This document shows positions 12,678 through 25,066 of a stretch of DNA of 64,000 nt, one piece after another. Within the stretch, counting starts at the first letter, position 1. Each line of letters starts with the position of its first letter. The notes under the pieces were generated by a model. That model searched no databases, had not been told where the DNA came from, and saw only the letters and a program-made list of their open reading frames with translations. The stretch is from the NCBI GenBank assembly GCA_013399855.1, contig VXAY01002200.1, positions 1,248,561-1,312,560 on the forward strand. Reading direction: 5' to 3'. Source of the DNA: Oxyruncus cristatus (Eukaryota; Chordata; Aves; Passeriformes; Cotingidae). Made by a program: the position numbers and the translations under genes.

Positions 12678-15394
12678 CAGTGCAGGAGAAGAAAGTTTGC
12701 CTCCTATTTACTTAATGAAGAGGCTCATCTCTCTAAAAACCAAGAAGTAACAAGCTTGTCTGTACACATAGTCACTGTTAAGCTGTTACTAGAAAACACC
12801 ACTGACCTTTCACGAACTCTTCTAAGGCCAGGATTTTCCAAATCCTTTCAGATTTTTAACAATTTAAATGCTATACTTTTACAGCAAAATTACTCCAATG
12901 AGAGATTTAGCCAGCTCAAATGATAACGGTCTCTGGAGCTGAGGTTGATGAGAATGCTAATTCAGATGGATTTACCTCCTGAATTCCAGTTCCATTATTT
13001 CCTATTCACTACAGGATGGACTGGCTGCTGAGACTCACTGATATTAACCCAACTTCTGAACTCACCCCTAATTATCTCCAGAATATCTGACAGCCAACTG
13101 AGTGCAAAACTCATTGATATTTCATCCTACTACAGGAGGAAGCAAAGGGCCCATTGAAGTGGCTTCTTTGTCTGAGCACAGCACTAAGCATCTGCGTGAA
13201 TTCCTATTCCCATCACCACAAAGCAAACATTGCTTTTGCAGCAATAGGGTAGCAGCCGTATTCTGCAGTGCAGTTCAGTACTTCATGCCATTGTCTGCAA
13301 TACATCCTCCTATAAAAGCAAGTCCGAGCCCACCCATGCCTGTAACTCAGTTTAGATAATGGAATCTTAACAATCCATCCCAAAAACTACCAGAATCCAT
13401 TGTAATACAAGACTGTTCCAAGGAGGATTTATAGGTAGCAGGTCCTTGGTAGACAGTGGTGTTACACGTCTGTGAATTCCCATTGCTGTGCATAATTAGG
13501 AAGTATTTACATATGCTGCTGCTTTTCACTGTTCTGAGGCACTCAGAGGACGCCAAGCTACTGTATCATAAATCACATTGTTGAAGGAGATGGAGCTCCT
13601 TGCTCTGTTAAAACTTACAGTTAGGCATAATTAGAGAAGTCTGTGCAGAATATTCTTTATTTCTTTAACAACTTATCAAGTTCTTTATACCACAAAGCAA
13701 TTCAGATGAGAGGTCTTTTGAAATGTGTTGCTAATAAGCATTTTTCACACTGTATCTTGCAGACGGCTCAATCACTACACATGGAATGATTCTTTCCCAC
13801 CCTTGTCCAGGCACAGTTACAATGCAATTTCCCTCCCACTTTCCTTCTAGAAAAATTACACAACTGGCTGTTTCTCTAGCATCATCCATGTAAGGATCTC
13901 AGAAAATTGCCCCTATGAAGTACCACAACACTTATTAGCTTCTGAAGAAATTGAGCGCAAAGAGATTAATGTGGAGATACTCTAAAAGCTTGAAGGTTTG
14001 GTTGCTTTTCTTTTTTAGCTCACACTGGCTTCAATTTCAGAAGCGCAGGTCAGCCAGAAACCCGAGCAGTGAAAACTGTGGATGCTTCAAATCTTAGTCA
14101 GTTTTGCAGGGCTAAGGCTGGGTCTGCGTTGGTACACTGACTAAGCTGGTGTTGCAATCCAAATGTGTAGAAAATAATTTTGTAATTTATGGTCAAGGAG
14201 TGGGCTGAAGAGTCCTACAGTGTAGGAAATCTGTTTGGTATTTTAAAATAATTTAGGGAATTTAACAAGGTCCCCACAAAGGTTCAGTTCTGCCGGGCTT
14301 TGACACTTGGTCCTTCTGGTTGCATTTGAGTGGTTAAAGCCTCTCCACAGCACAATCTCAGAGCTCAGCAGTGTGAGGTATGATGCCAGCCAACCCAGAA
14401 GATCACTCCTTGCCTTTTACAGCAGCACACAGCAACCAAGAGGCTTTCCAAGCCAAGTGATGGGAAGCAGCTGCAGAGACACAGCTTCTGGGGGAAATCA
14501 CCTCAGATCCTGCACAGCTAGTGATCATAAAACCCAGCTAAAATCAGCATTAAATGCAGAGTGGCCCTGGCTGCACTTGTGTTCTAGAAATATGATGAAG
14601 AGAGATATGAACTGGATTTGTTTATTAGCCTTGGTGATGTGTTGGAAGCAGACTTAGATAAAAAAAATGCATTTCTGGATGCTGAAGCAGTGCACCTCAG
14701 CTGAGTAGTCCTGCAAGATCCAAGCAAACTCTTTCTCTGTGGCACAGAAAATCCACTGCCTGGGTACAGAGCATGGGCAACTGAGAGCCAGTGTAGAGTG
14801 TTGGTGCTGTGAATATAGTCTTCTCCCTCCTCCCATCTGTTCACCACATCTGGATAAGGAACTGGGATCTGTGGTCCAACTGTCTCTCCCTGCCTCAGGC
14901 TCCTCTACAATTTAACACACTTCCACCTTCACAGCAGTCTGGAGATGCAATCTCTTCAGAAGCACAAAACTGATAAAAGTAACAGTGGCAATGTCCTCCT
15001 TCCCACACCCAAACCCACTAAACATGACATTTTAAGACTAAGTTGGGTCAGTGTTATGAGCAAGATTATAGGATACAGGCTGCTTCTCATTCCATGTAAA
15101 CACGAGCCTTTTGCAGGGATTCTGAACATGTAGTTGCACTTTCCTTGGCAGAACAAATATTTTGAGTATTTTGAGACTGCTCTATTAAGCCCTTGAGGAT
15201 CCATTTGCATGCAAGATAAAATTTCTTTCCTTCATTTCGGGCTTCTGTATACCCTTATGTGGCTGCAGTAAGGCCAGCGACCCCTCTGGAGTATTAGAGA
15301 AAGCCAAAGGGAAAAGAACAGTATGAAGGTAAAGCCCAGCCAAGCAATCAAAACGGACTTTGCACTTCAGTAATTCCCAATTTGCACTCTACCT

Positions 15395-15408
15395 AAAAAA
15401 AAAAAAAA
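15395..15408 (+). repeat. A14 homopolymer
   Basis: A run of fourteen A in unique sequence. No retroposed body or target-site duplication is visible on its left, so it is best treated as simple low-complexity DNA. Confidence 0.8.
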
Positions 15409-17574
15409 TAGGAAGCTGTGTAAAATATTTTAAGAACTGCTGGGAAAAGCAAGCAGGTGAAATGTGCAAGTGCACACAAGCCATCACCACAACCCATCAT
15501 AATCATACTCTTCTCATGTTCCTGCTGGGATCACCTGCGACCTGTTAGGCAGTCTCCTGGGGTGGGAGAAATGCCAGTTTCTGGCCTCCAACCTTTGTTT
15601 CTTCTGATGTATCTTAGTCAGGAAATTTTGTCACATACTACCATAGCCTTTAGATGCACATATTGTATCTTACTCACCATTCCTGACCTTTCCCCAAAAG
15701 GGTTATGACTTTCAATTTTGGGATCTGCTTAGCAGCAAAATCAGCTGCTGACAGAAAATAATGCATTCAACAGTCCTGAAGGCTAGTGGAACAAAACAAA
15801 GGTAAGTGACCAGGCAAAGCCAACAGGAGTAATAAATTAACAAAATTATTTACACTGGAAGAAAGAAAAGCAACTTCTCAAACAGATCTGTGAACACATT
15901 AACCTCTCCTTAATTACAGTAAGGAGACTGAGAGGTTGTGTATCAGTATTGCTAACTACTTCAGATTTCACCCTTTTATAATTCACTCCAGCCACCTGTG
16001 TTCCAAAACCTCCAGAGACTCACACCATGGGCATAACACCACCAGCTGTGAAAGTCAAATTATCTGCCTTTCCAGTTCACATCCCCCTGAGCAATGGTTC
16101 TTCTGCAGTCAACGATTCTTTCTCCCTGTTATTATCCAAAGACTCCCATTGCTCCCTTTCAGGCCAAAATGCCTGTGAAGAGATCTATGCTGTGAGTTCT
16201 CAGCACCCTGGTCTCTCTAATATTGTTAGTGACTATTGTCTTTTCATCTTTATAGCCTTTTCTTGCTATGGTACATTCAGAGGCCTTGTCACAGTCCGAT
16301 TTTTTTTTCCCTGGTCACATAGCTTCTTCCTATTCCAATTCTCACAAGCTGACTACAAAGATTTCTTACATGTCACCCTTCTTTTGTGGTAAAGTACCTT
16401 TCCCTCCCATTGTGCAGGAGATGTGTACTTTGGTCTCTCCACCTGCTCAGAACTTCTTCCTTCCCTTCATACTGTGCAATTATCTTTCACAAGGCTTTAA
16501 GCTCTGCAGCAACCCCAAGAGCTGAAAATCCCAACAAACATCAGTGGACAACTGCTTCCTCCAGTGTGAAAAGCTCATAAATGTTGGATATACCACTATG
16601 TGCAGTGTTGCCTGCACATTTCCTCCACTCTCCACCCCCAAAACAGCCCCCCCCCCTGGAATGGGAAAAGATGCTTATCTTCTAGAGCCAAAAGCTGCTT
16701 GCCACAAGTGTCAAATTAGCAGTAGAGATTGAATCCTGCTGAGTTTTTACAACTTTCAAAAGCTGCGTCCCACTGTACCTTCTGGCTTTTGAAATGAAAT
16801 CTCACCATTCATCCCACTGGCCTACCTCATCAACTCTTTTTAACAAGTTAAAGCTGTTCTTGCTTCTCCTTTATTCTTCACAGCAAAGCTCTTTGCCCAG
16901 AAACCTAGAGGCACATTTGCTCCTTATATATTATGATTTCAAGGTCTTTACAAGGGCAATTTTAAATTTTCCCTGCTCTATACAGCACCAAGCACAGCAG
17001 GCCCTAACTTTGTGCATCGCTAAGCACTGCACAGTTCAAGTCAAGTAATGAATAGAGCTGTCAATATTTAACTTACTGAGCATGTCCCTGGGGCTCTCAA
17101 CACACCTCTCGAGAACTCCTGCTTAGACGTTCTTTCACAATGAAGAAAACCCATCCATTTGATCAACTCATTTTTTAGACTTTTCTGTGGTGTGACCTGC
17201 AAAACACAAAAATGATATTTCCATATCAGGTTCATCATCTCTGAATGCAAGTTCCTCTGCCTTTTCACTCCCTCTGAGAGTGATCTGAGAGATCAAGGCA
17301 GATCACTGAAGTGTGAGACACCCTAATCTAACATCTTCAGACTTTTCTCACTAGACATTTCAAGTTGAATTAGTGAGAGAGGAGAGGGGGCAATACTGAC
17401 ATGCAGGACAAACTTGAACAGACTTTCTTCCCTTTTCCCCTTTTCTGTGCTCAAGAAAGAGTAGGCAAAAAGAGCAACCTTCATAGAAAGACCTTTCAGG
17501 AAGACATAAACACAAAATATACTCATGATGCATATGTGTCACAACAAATGTTTATCACAGATTGAGTGAAAGCA

Positions 17575-17645
17575 GAGACTAAAAGGACTTTAAGGGGTCA
17601 CTTAGTCCATCGAGGCAAGGTCAGGGACATCTCTTTCTTTCCATT
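17575..17645 (-). mobile_element. Degraded CR1 fragment
   Basis: The order AAAAGGACTTTAAGGGGTCA, then CTTAGTCCAT, then GGTCAGGGACATCTC matches the layout of the CR1 3' untranslated region (a rapid sequence of 'GGACCTT', 'GTCCAACC' and 'GGGACA' landmarks), with many substitutions and a missing 8-bp terminal repeat. Orientation is the same as the CR1 at 6903. It is much older than that copy and reduced to about 70 bases. Recognition is from remembered family consensus, so boundaries are approximate. Confidence 0.5.
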
Positions 17646-20600
17646 TTCCAGTAGAAAATAGAAACATGCAATTTGCTGCTTCTTATCCAAGGCAGGACTT
17701 CTCTTCATACTTATGATTATATCCATGTAATCCTCAAGGAACTCTGAATACTCAGAGGACACCCAAACTAATGCAATGGGCAGGAGAAATTACCTGCCAA
17801 AAGGCTGATTCAGAAAGATGCATTCTTTCCCAGAAAAACAGAAATTTCTTCAAGCTAGAACGGTAGTTGGATTTAAAAAAGCAGACTTCATGAGCAGAAC
17901 AAGACACAGGGAAATAAAAAACAAGGGAAGACAGAAAGTTCCTTAACGGTGTGTTCAGCAACTGTACTTCAAGGTCTTAGTGAGCAGTGTATAAAACAGA
18001 ACACAACAGGACTTTTCAGCTTGAGGCAATAGCAAGGCAGGGAGGGACAATTCTGCAGGTCCTACTGCTCACTTACGCAGTGTCAGCATTCTAACAGGGA
18101 AAAACCATGAAAATAATCTCCCTTCAGCTTGCAGCTAAAAAGTCCTTATATGAGACAACTTCAAAATATATTAAAGCTCACCAAATTATTTCCAACATAG
18201 AGAAAATCAAGAAAGTCAGGCTTAGTCTTAAAGAATCACTTTCTTCAAATTGGGACAGTGCTAGATTCACAGTGGGTACAGACATAACCAGAACTTTTGA
18301 AGGGAATTACACTGACTTTCACCTGCTGAACATCTGACTCTACTTTTACCTGCTGTCCTGATTGCAAAATCATTTGTTTCAAAGGCAGATCAATTTTTTG
18401 TACCCAAAAATGCATTCTTCTTCATATGCTCTTTATTGTAGATTCAAAGTAAGATTGCATGATCACTGATAAATAGGGGGAACTTATTTTGCCATGTCTG
18501 GATGTATGATGGTGCACAAACAGATTTCTGTTTAACAAACAACTCTTTATTTCCTGTCACTTTGTTGCCCAGGGGTTGATTTTGGCATTCCGCGTGCTAA
18601 GGGATATGTTGCTTTGAGTGAGAGAACAGCAGGGATGCTGTTTGTCTGGAATGCAAAGAGAATGGAGCCAATCACTACAGAAACTAAACACTGGGCCCTA
18701 TGCTTTGCCACTGGTCTGGTTCTGAAGGGGGCACTTGGTCTGCCTGACTACAGACAATGGCATTATTAATGCTGTGCAGTAGCCCACATGTGTTCTCTGC
18801 AGAGTGACACGCCACTGTAAACACCAAAACGTGATACCCAGAGGGAGACTGTCCAATTGGATGGAATAATTAGTGAAATTTTGGAAGCAGGGCTCTATCC
18901 TGGAAGAACTCTGACTCGCCAGGATACCACGGGAAATATGTACTGGATTAGAAAAGACTTCCACTGATAAGATTCATGAGATGCTCCCAGCTGCACTCAT
19001 GCAGAGGGTGAAACCATCAAGAATTAGAGCACAAACAACACACAGACAGGAAAAAACAGGCAAATATTAGTGGCAAAGGAAATTGTAAGACTAATCCTGT
19101 GACTCAGGAGCTGCTAATGGATTTGTCTGCCAGCCTTCCAAGTCACTGCACATCAGCCTGGTTCAAGTTGTCAAAGCCAAGTAGATCTGAGTTGGCCATG
19201 TCTACTTGTCTTATCTCTGTGTACAGTGGAGTAGTTTTCAAGAGATCCCAACATCTGTGTCACTTTTTAGCAGAAGATAGGTACAGAGAAGAGGTCTAGC
19301 AATAAGAAAGGGAAAGATCATCCTGTGCCCTCATATTTATCCAGACAAAGAGCTTGCAAAGACAGTTTTTTGGAGAAAAATCATGAGTCCATAATTTCTG
19401 TAGTAAGTGGCAACATATTCTCCCTATTTCAAGGGTAAAGTGGCATCAGAATACTTGGAAATGCCACATAAAAAGAGGAATATTAAGATTTCCATAGAGT
19501 GGCCCTTTGGGCTCTGTTTTCTCATGAACAAATTGGAGATCTTGTGGCACTGGCTTTATAAAAAGGTGTGAGATGGGACTAGGTGACCTCACCATTTGGG
19601 GAAGAATGGTTTTGTCCCTCAACTAACAACTTCCTTAGCCAACAGTCAGTTTGGTTGCAGTGGGGAATGAGAAGGGGCTCATTGGAGAATGCCCCACAAG
19701 AAGAATCCAGGCAGAGAAGAGTCTGTCTAAGGCTACATAACTCCACCTCTCATGTCAGGCTAGAAGCCCTGTAGGTATCAGGCAAGCCTGCTGCCATCAG
19801 CTGTGCCCACAGAAGAGCAGCTTTTCTTTGGGACAAAGGGACAGGAAGGCTCCAGCTTCACCCATATGCTCTATCACACTGATAGAGAAAAGGGGAGGGT
19901 TTACCCACCATCTCCCTTCTCTGACTCAAGTACCATATGGAGGTGAACCCTGTCTCACACAATTCTGACCAGACTCCTGGATACCTGTTCATAAGACAAG
20001 TAGGCAGGTTGGTGGAGGCAGTTTTTGAAAGCTCCATATCTCACTTTATCCCAAGGAGAGGGCCGGAAGTGGGTTCAAATACCTCCAGTGTCCTTTGTCA
20101 TTCATCCTCTTCCCACCTCCGCTCCTGTAGGTTACACCTACATAGAAGAGCCTTGCAGGTTAACCAGAGCTCCCTCACTGTAATCATATCCACTGTCCTG
20201 CTTTCTTGTTTCATCCAAATATTCATCCTTTGTCAGAGGCCCTTAGGCTCTTTCTGCTTGAAAACAGCTTTCATGCTTTCTGGACTTGTCCATAAAATGC
20301 AATGTAAATAAAAAATTCCTGTTTCCCCATCCTTGATTTCTGCCCAGGCTAGCTTTGAATCATCACCAGCAATGCTAGCACAGACAGTCTGCAGGAGTCC
20401 TCTCAGCTCATGTAAGAGCAGCCAGGATAGAAGTCCTTCAGCGTTCTCCTCTGGGACACAGAGAGTCATAGACTTGGACATTTAAGCCAAAGGTCTTCTT
20501 CACAGGCACATAAAGAGGAAATAATCAAAGAGCTTGTGCTGGTTCCCTTTGCCTTTTGGGGCAGCGAACAAGCATATGGAGAACAAAAGGACAAGGATGG

Positions 20601-23375
20601 GGAGAAGTGGGCTGTATCTCAGGTTCTCCTTGCCTAAGTGACTCTAAAAGGGGAGAATATGCTTGCACTGGCCCACTGCAAATCCTATCAAATTTCAGAG
20701 CAACCTGTGAAAGTAGATAGATTTTGGACCATGTAGGAAGTCAGCCCTCAGGAGCCAGGAAGGCATCTGCAATCTTCATTGTAACAGAGTCTAGAGCTTG
20801 GCTGTGTCTATTAACAAGTTAGGCTCACAACAGCCTCCAGGTTCATCCCTCTTTTCAATCCATGTGCTTTCTCTCAGGTGTTTGTAGATCCTGGGGGGAG
20901 TCTTGCTCTCACTCCTTCACCCAAATTACAGCCTGTAACCCACCAACTCCTCATGTTCTTTACTGACTCTCTACTGGAATGTGAAATCAAGAAAGAGGAG
21001 TGAAGTCTTCATGTTTCACCACAGTGAGGTTCCTGCCACCCAGAACTGCCCATCTCCAGCTCTAGCTGTAGTTCCATTTCTATTCCTCAGCACAAGTACA
21101 GTGACAAGAGTCTAATTCTTTGGCTCATGGCCAAGTTGGGCCCTCCTGAGTGCCCTGACTCACAATCTCACACCCTGGGAAATGCACACAGATGAAGGAG
21201 CTGTAGCTTCAGGGCCATGGAACCATACCCTGCAACTGCCTGCCTACCTGTTAGCTTCTTTGTTGTGCTCTGATCTTGACATCCTCAAGGCACTCCTGAG
21301 AAATGTCCAAGTCAATACTGCTCCTGACACACCTTTCATCAGCTAGCAATTTGCTTTGAGATGAGAAACATCCACCAAAGCAATGCCACAGACAGTTAGC
21401 AGACACATCCAAGAGCACTCCTGCATCCTCCTCCCCCTCTCCTGTCTATCCCTATAGTTCCCAAGCACCTTCAGAAGCTCTTGTATTCCCCACAATCCCA
21501 TCTGAAACAACCACAGACTTGAGAGATGCCAGGAATGCGACACTACAAAACCGTACTACTTGACTTTCAAAGCCATCCTGCCTGTGGGGAGCTATCAAAC
21601 ACAGCTGTTCTGGGCACGCCAGCAAAAGCAGAGTGGAGCAACAGCATCACTGGCAGTTTAAATCCACCTGATATGGTTTTCAAACAGCCATTTTCCTGGT
21701 TGACCTTTTAAACATTTCTGAAGATTTCTACGTTCTCTGCATAGAAACAGCAACAGCTCCCAGTCCTGAGCTGCAATTTACTCACCAGCACTGCCCTGAA
21801 ATCTAAGCTTGTGCACTGGGGTGTCCAATCTTTAGGGACTGGACCAGCATCTAGTACCCAAACACAGCTCACAGCTTCATTTTATATAAAAGGCCATAGT
21901 ACTTCATATTCCTTGAAGCTGCGTGGTGCTCTCTCCTGCCTGCCATACACATGCTGTACTGAATGGCACTGTGGAGTGTGTTTACCCTTAAGGATAAACC
22001 CAGAAGGACAATTCAGTCATCAGGAAGCAAGAGGGTTTCACCATGTGGCAAACCTATCAGAGTGTCCGTGGCCGATGTCCAAATGGTACAAAGGGTTTAC
22101 TCCAACTCTGTCATTAATTTCAGGGACAGCTTCTTGGCTAAGTTCCACACACTCCTTTGAACCATATCTAAAGGCCTTCATCCCCAAGGGAAAATAACTC
22201 TTCAGGCAAAAATTAATGCAATGAATAAAACATTTAAGCAAGCTCCTTGAGAGTTTCTTTTCCCTGTGTGTTTGCCCAGTGGGGCCCTGGCATAAACATG
22301 CAGGTCATAGACAAAGCTGCAGAACAAATAATTAGTTACTACTTCTACCAACCTTAGGACTAATCACTACATGGATATCTGTGCCACTCTTTCTGCCTTC
22401 TGCTTTTCACCTCTGCTTTAATATGCTCTTTAAAGAGAGGATTTTGAAAAAGAGCTTATGTAGCTTGTCACTCCACTCATCCACAGTTTAAGGAGAGCTT
22501 AGCACCAAAGTTTTTAGGTACCTTCAAAACTGCCAGCCCTGGATATTAATCCATTTCCCATTTTTACCCTCACACTTCAGAGATTTTCAGCACTAGAAAA
22601 GAACATCAGTAGACTTTTAATTCCCTTTCTATAATGGAAAAACATATTCTTTCTCCCTGCTGTTATGAAAACTAAAGGAAGTAAGAAAAAAGGTTAAACG
22701 TTTCATTTCAGAAGGGTCTCAGATGTCCAACCAGTCCTCTTCTTTCTTCATATTTCTCACCTCTTTACTTTCCCCCCGTCACTTTCCCTGCCATTAGAAG
22801 GCCCTATCCTACAGCACTGTTCCCTGGTTTAGTCAAGAAAAAATTTTGATAACTATTGAAGAAGAAATTCTTATGCTGTTTTCTTTATAGAAAGACTGGA
22901 ATAATCTACTGAGAGAAGTGCTAGAAGTCCAATTGATTGAAACAGTTAAAACACAGTATCATGTTTTTCAGGAAAAGCAGGAAATATGCTGCAGAGAACA
23001 GTCCTTAACTGGCAAGAACTGTTAACATCTCAATGTACACAAAATGATGACAGGAAGACAATACAGCTTCCATAGGGATTTTTTGCCAGGGAAGGGGACA
23101 GTAGCTGAGATGCAAAGGAAGATGTTTGTATTCCCCCATCAGCACTGCCAATCACACTGCACAGGGTTGAGGAGGCATGACATGAAGCAGATGCACCACA
23201 GCATGTCCTTTCCCTCTCCTTTGCAGCATTCATACCTTCTGGATCCCTTTTTCTCCCCTCCCACTCTCCTTCATTTTTCTCTAGAACACGTATGCTATAT
23301 TGACACATCAGCAATCCTGTCTGTTCTGCTTCAAACACCATCAAAAATTTTAATTATATATAAGAAAAAAAAATA
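17646..23375. other. Unique non-coding DNA, no gene seen
   Basis: Single-copy-looking sequence of slightly higher GC than the flanks between about 19500 and 22300. Frames up to 128 codons occur (21811-22197 plus, opening only with GTG) without domains. No repeat family, tRNA or small RNA is recognised. A pyrimidine-rich stretch lies at about 22735-22790. Confidence 0.55.
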
Positions 23376-23409
23376 CCTTCCTTTCTTTCTTTCTTTCTTT
23401 CTTTCTTTC
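23376..23409 (+). repeat. CTTT microsatellite, left part (interrupted by Ns)
   Basis: After an A-rich lead ending in TACCTT, about seven CTTT units run up to an assembly ambiguity. Beyond the Ns the strand bias flips: the right side is purine-rich (AAAAGAAAGAAAAATAG), not more CTTT. The true length of the array is therefore unknown. Confidence 0.95.
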
Positions 23410-23417
23410 NNNNNNNN
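23410..23417. other. Assembly gap, 8 Ns
   Basis: Eight unresolved bases lie at the end of a CTTT array. The frame that runs through this point (23044-23544, 166 codons) crosses undetermined sequence and a simple repeat, and is not evidence of a gene. Confidence 0.99.
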
Positions 23418-24448
23418 TAAAAGAAAGAAAAATAGAAAATTGAGTTTATCTACCACAACTTGTTCCTTACAAACCAATTCTACTTTGTGCATTTCTGGTG
23501 CACTTCAAATGCTTTCTGGAAAGAGTTATTCTGGATTGGGCTAAATAACAAATTATATCATGGGAAGCCCCTACAAAGAGAAAGATATCTGAAAACAGAT
23601 AAAAGCTTGCAGATAGTGGTGTGAAGTCAGCCTGATGCAATGTATTCATTAGGATATAGAAGGGGCTTATCAAAACCAACACTAGCAGGGGAGTGTGTGG
23701 TTTACAAAAGAGTTATAGGAGGGGAAGAGGGGAAGAACCAAAACACAGTTCTGCCACAATCTCACCCACCAGGCATCAAGATTCCCAGAGCTCAGTCCTG
23801 ACAGATTCTTACCTCATGCATGAAGAGGACAGTGACATGGCTTCTCTCCGGTGTCGTGGCCCCTTCACATGAAGCAGCTGGTGACTCAGATCCACCAGGA
23901 TTCTGCACTGGCTGGACAGGGTCTTAGTGCAGGAGGGAGGCAGCACCTGGGATGTGACATCCAGTTGAGTCTCATTACACTTGTGACACCTCTACAACAT
24001 GCTACTTGCACCTGTTTCATGACCAGATACAGGAAGTCTCACCCACGGAGGGAACAAAAACACACTAAAAGTGTGGAGCTATCCCTGAGACAGCACTGGA
24101 TCCTAGATTCAGTATTTCTAAGCAGAGAGTTATCTCTCTAACACTGGTACAGCACAGGAGGGACTCTGCATAACACATGAAGATCAGTCAGGCCTAGCAT
24201 CAAAACCAAAACAGTAATTAAAGTGAATGCCTGAAAAACATAAGTTCTGTACTACAGCATTGACCTTACAGAAAGTCTTCCTATAATTGAATCAAAATCC
24301 CTAGCAAAATGTTTATGCCATACTGTAATTGCACCAGCTGCAAGATCTGCAATGATGGAAACCCTTTGAAAAGGTTAGAATTATTAATTCTATAATATGA
24401 GCTTATTAATGGACATTTTATCATTTAAACAATGAGTCAGAAAAAATA
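23418..24448. other. Unique non-coding DNA between two CTTT arrays
   Basis: About one kilobase with no recognised gene or repeat, starting with a short purine-rich patch next to the gap. A 96-codon plus frame at 23851-24141 has no recognisable domain. Confidence 0.6.
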
Positions 24449-24449
24449 C

Positions 24450-24519
<70 letters not shown>

Positions 24520-24824
24520 CTTTCTTTTTCTTTCTTTCTTTTCTTTCTTTCTTTTCTTTCTTTTCTTTCTTTCTTTTCTTTCTTTCTTTTCTTTCTTTCT
24601 TTTCTTTCTTTCTTTTCTTTCTTTCTTTTCTTTCTTTCTTTTCTTTCTTTCTTTTCTTTTCTTTCTTTTCTTTCTTTCTTTTCTTTCTTTCTTTTTTTCT
24701 TTCTTTCTTTCTTTCTTCCTTCCTTCCTTCCTTTCTTCCTTTCTTCCTTCCTTTCTTCCTTCCTTCCTTCCTCCCTCCCTCCCTTTCCTTCCTTCCTTCC
24801 TCCCTTTCCTTCCTTCCTCTTTCC
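24449..24824 (+). repeat. Large CTTT/CCTT polypyrimidine microsatellite
   Basis: An almost uninterrupted 376-base pyrimidine strand with three parts: simple CTTT units to about 24521; a middle part whose unit is 13 bp (two CTTT plus one CTTTT), repeated about seven times in a row between roughly 24569 and 24655 with variants on both sides; and a right part of CTTC, CCTT and CCCT variants to 24824. Homopurine-homopyrimidine tracts of this kind are prone to length change and can adopt triplex DNA. Lys/Arg/Glu-rich frames on the minus strand (up to 159 codons) and Phe/Ser frames on the plus strand are by-products of the repeat; the 13-bp unit gives the visible 13-residue periodicity in them. Confidence 0.97.
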
Positions 24825-25050
24825 TGACTTTTGCTGTGGATGCAGACATTGTAAGCAACCATCATTCATATTTTTTTAATATGCAAATATTTCTCTTTCT
24901 ACTTAGAATGACAATCATGAGACCATTTGAAAAGAGAGTTTAAAGGCTTAAATAAGTAGAAGTATCTTGCACTAAAAAGAAAGCTTTGGGAAAAAGACCT
25001 CAAAAGCAGTAGGGTTTTATGCTGAATAAAAGCCAGGAATAATAGTACAT

Positions 25051-25066
25051 CTTTTCTTTCTTTCTT
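25051..25066 (+). repeat. Short CTTT array
   Basis: A small TTTTCTTTCTTTC-type stretch 230 bases right of the large array, the third pyrimidine array within 1.7 kb. It is too short to be more than low complexity, but it supports a local cluster. Confidence 0.7.

Larger units (their letters stand above)
7141..17574. other. Unique non-coding DNA, no gene seen
   Basis: Ten kilobases without a recognisable gene. Contents seen: a pyrimidine tract of mixed TC and poly-T at about 7768-7804; a G-rich motif at 12661-12677 (listed separately); three TAATTA homeodomain-type cores within 11835-11869; a 14-base A run at 15395-15408; and a C10 run at 16647-16656. Frames of about 80 to 120 codons occur (for example 16027-16392 plus, 121 codons, ATG start) but show no domain, no conserved motif and no convincing exon structure. 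GC content rises slightly near 14300-14900 without CpG enrichment. Confidence 0.6.

Noticed and set aside
23044..23544. 166-codon plus-strand frame
   Set aside because: It runs through a simple repeat and eight undetermined bases and has no recognisable domain.
24390..24869. Lys/Arg/Glu-rich frames of 131 to 159 codons on both strands
   Set aside because: They are translations of the CTTT/CCTT microsatellite; the 13-residue period follows the 13-bp repeat unit.
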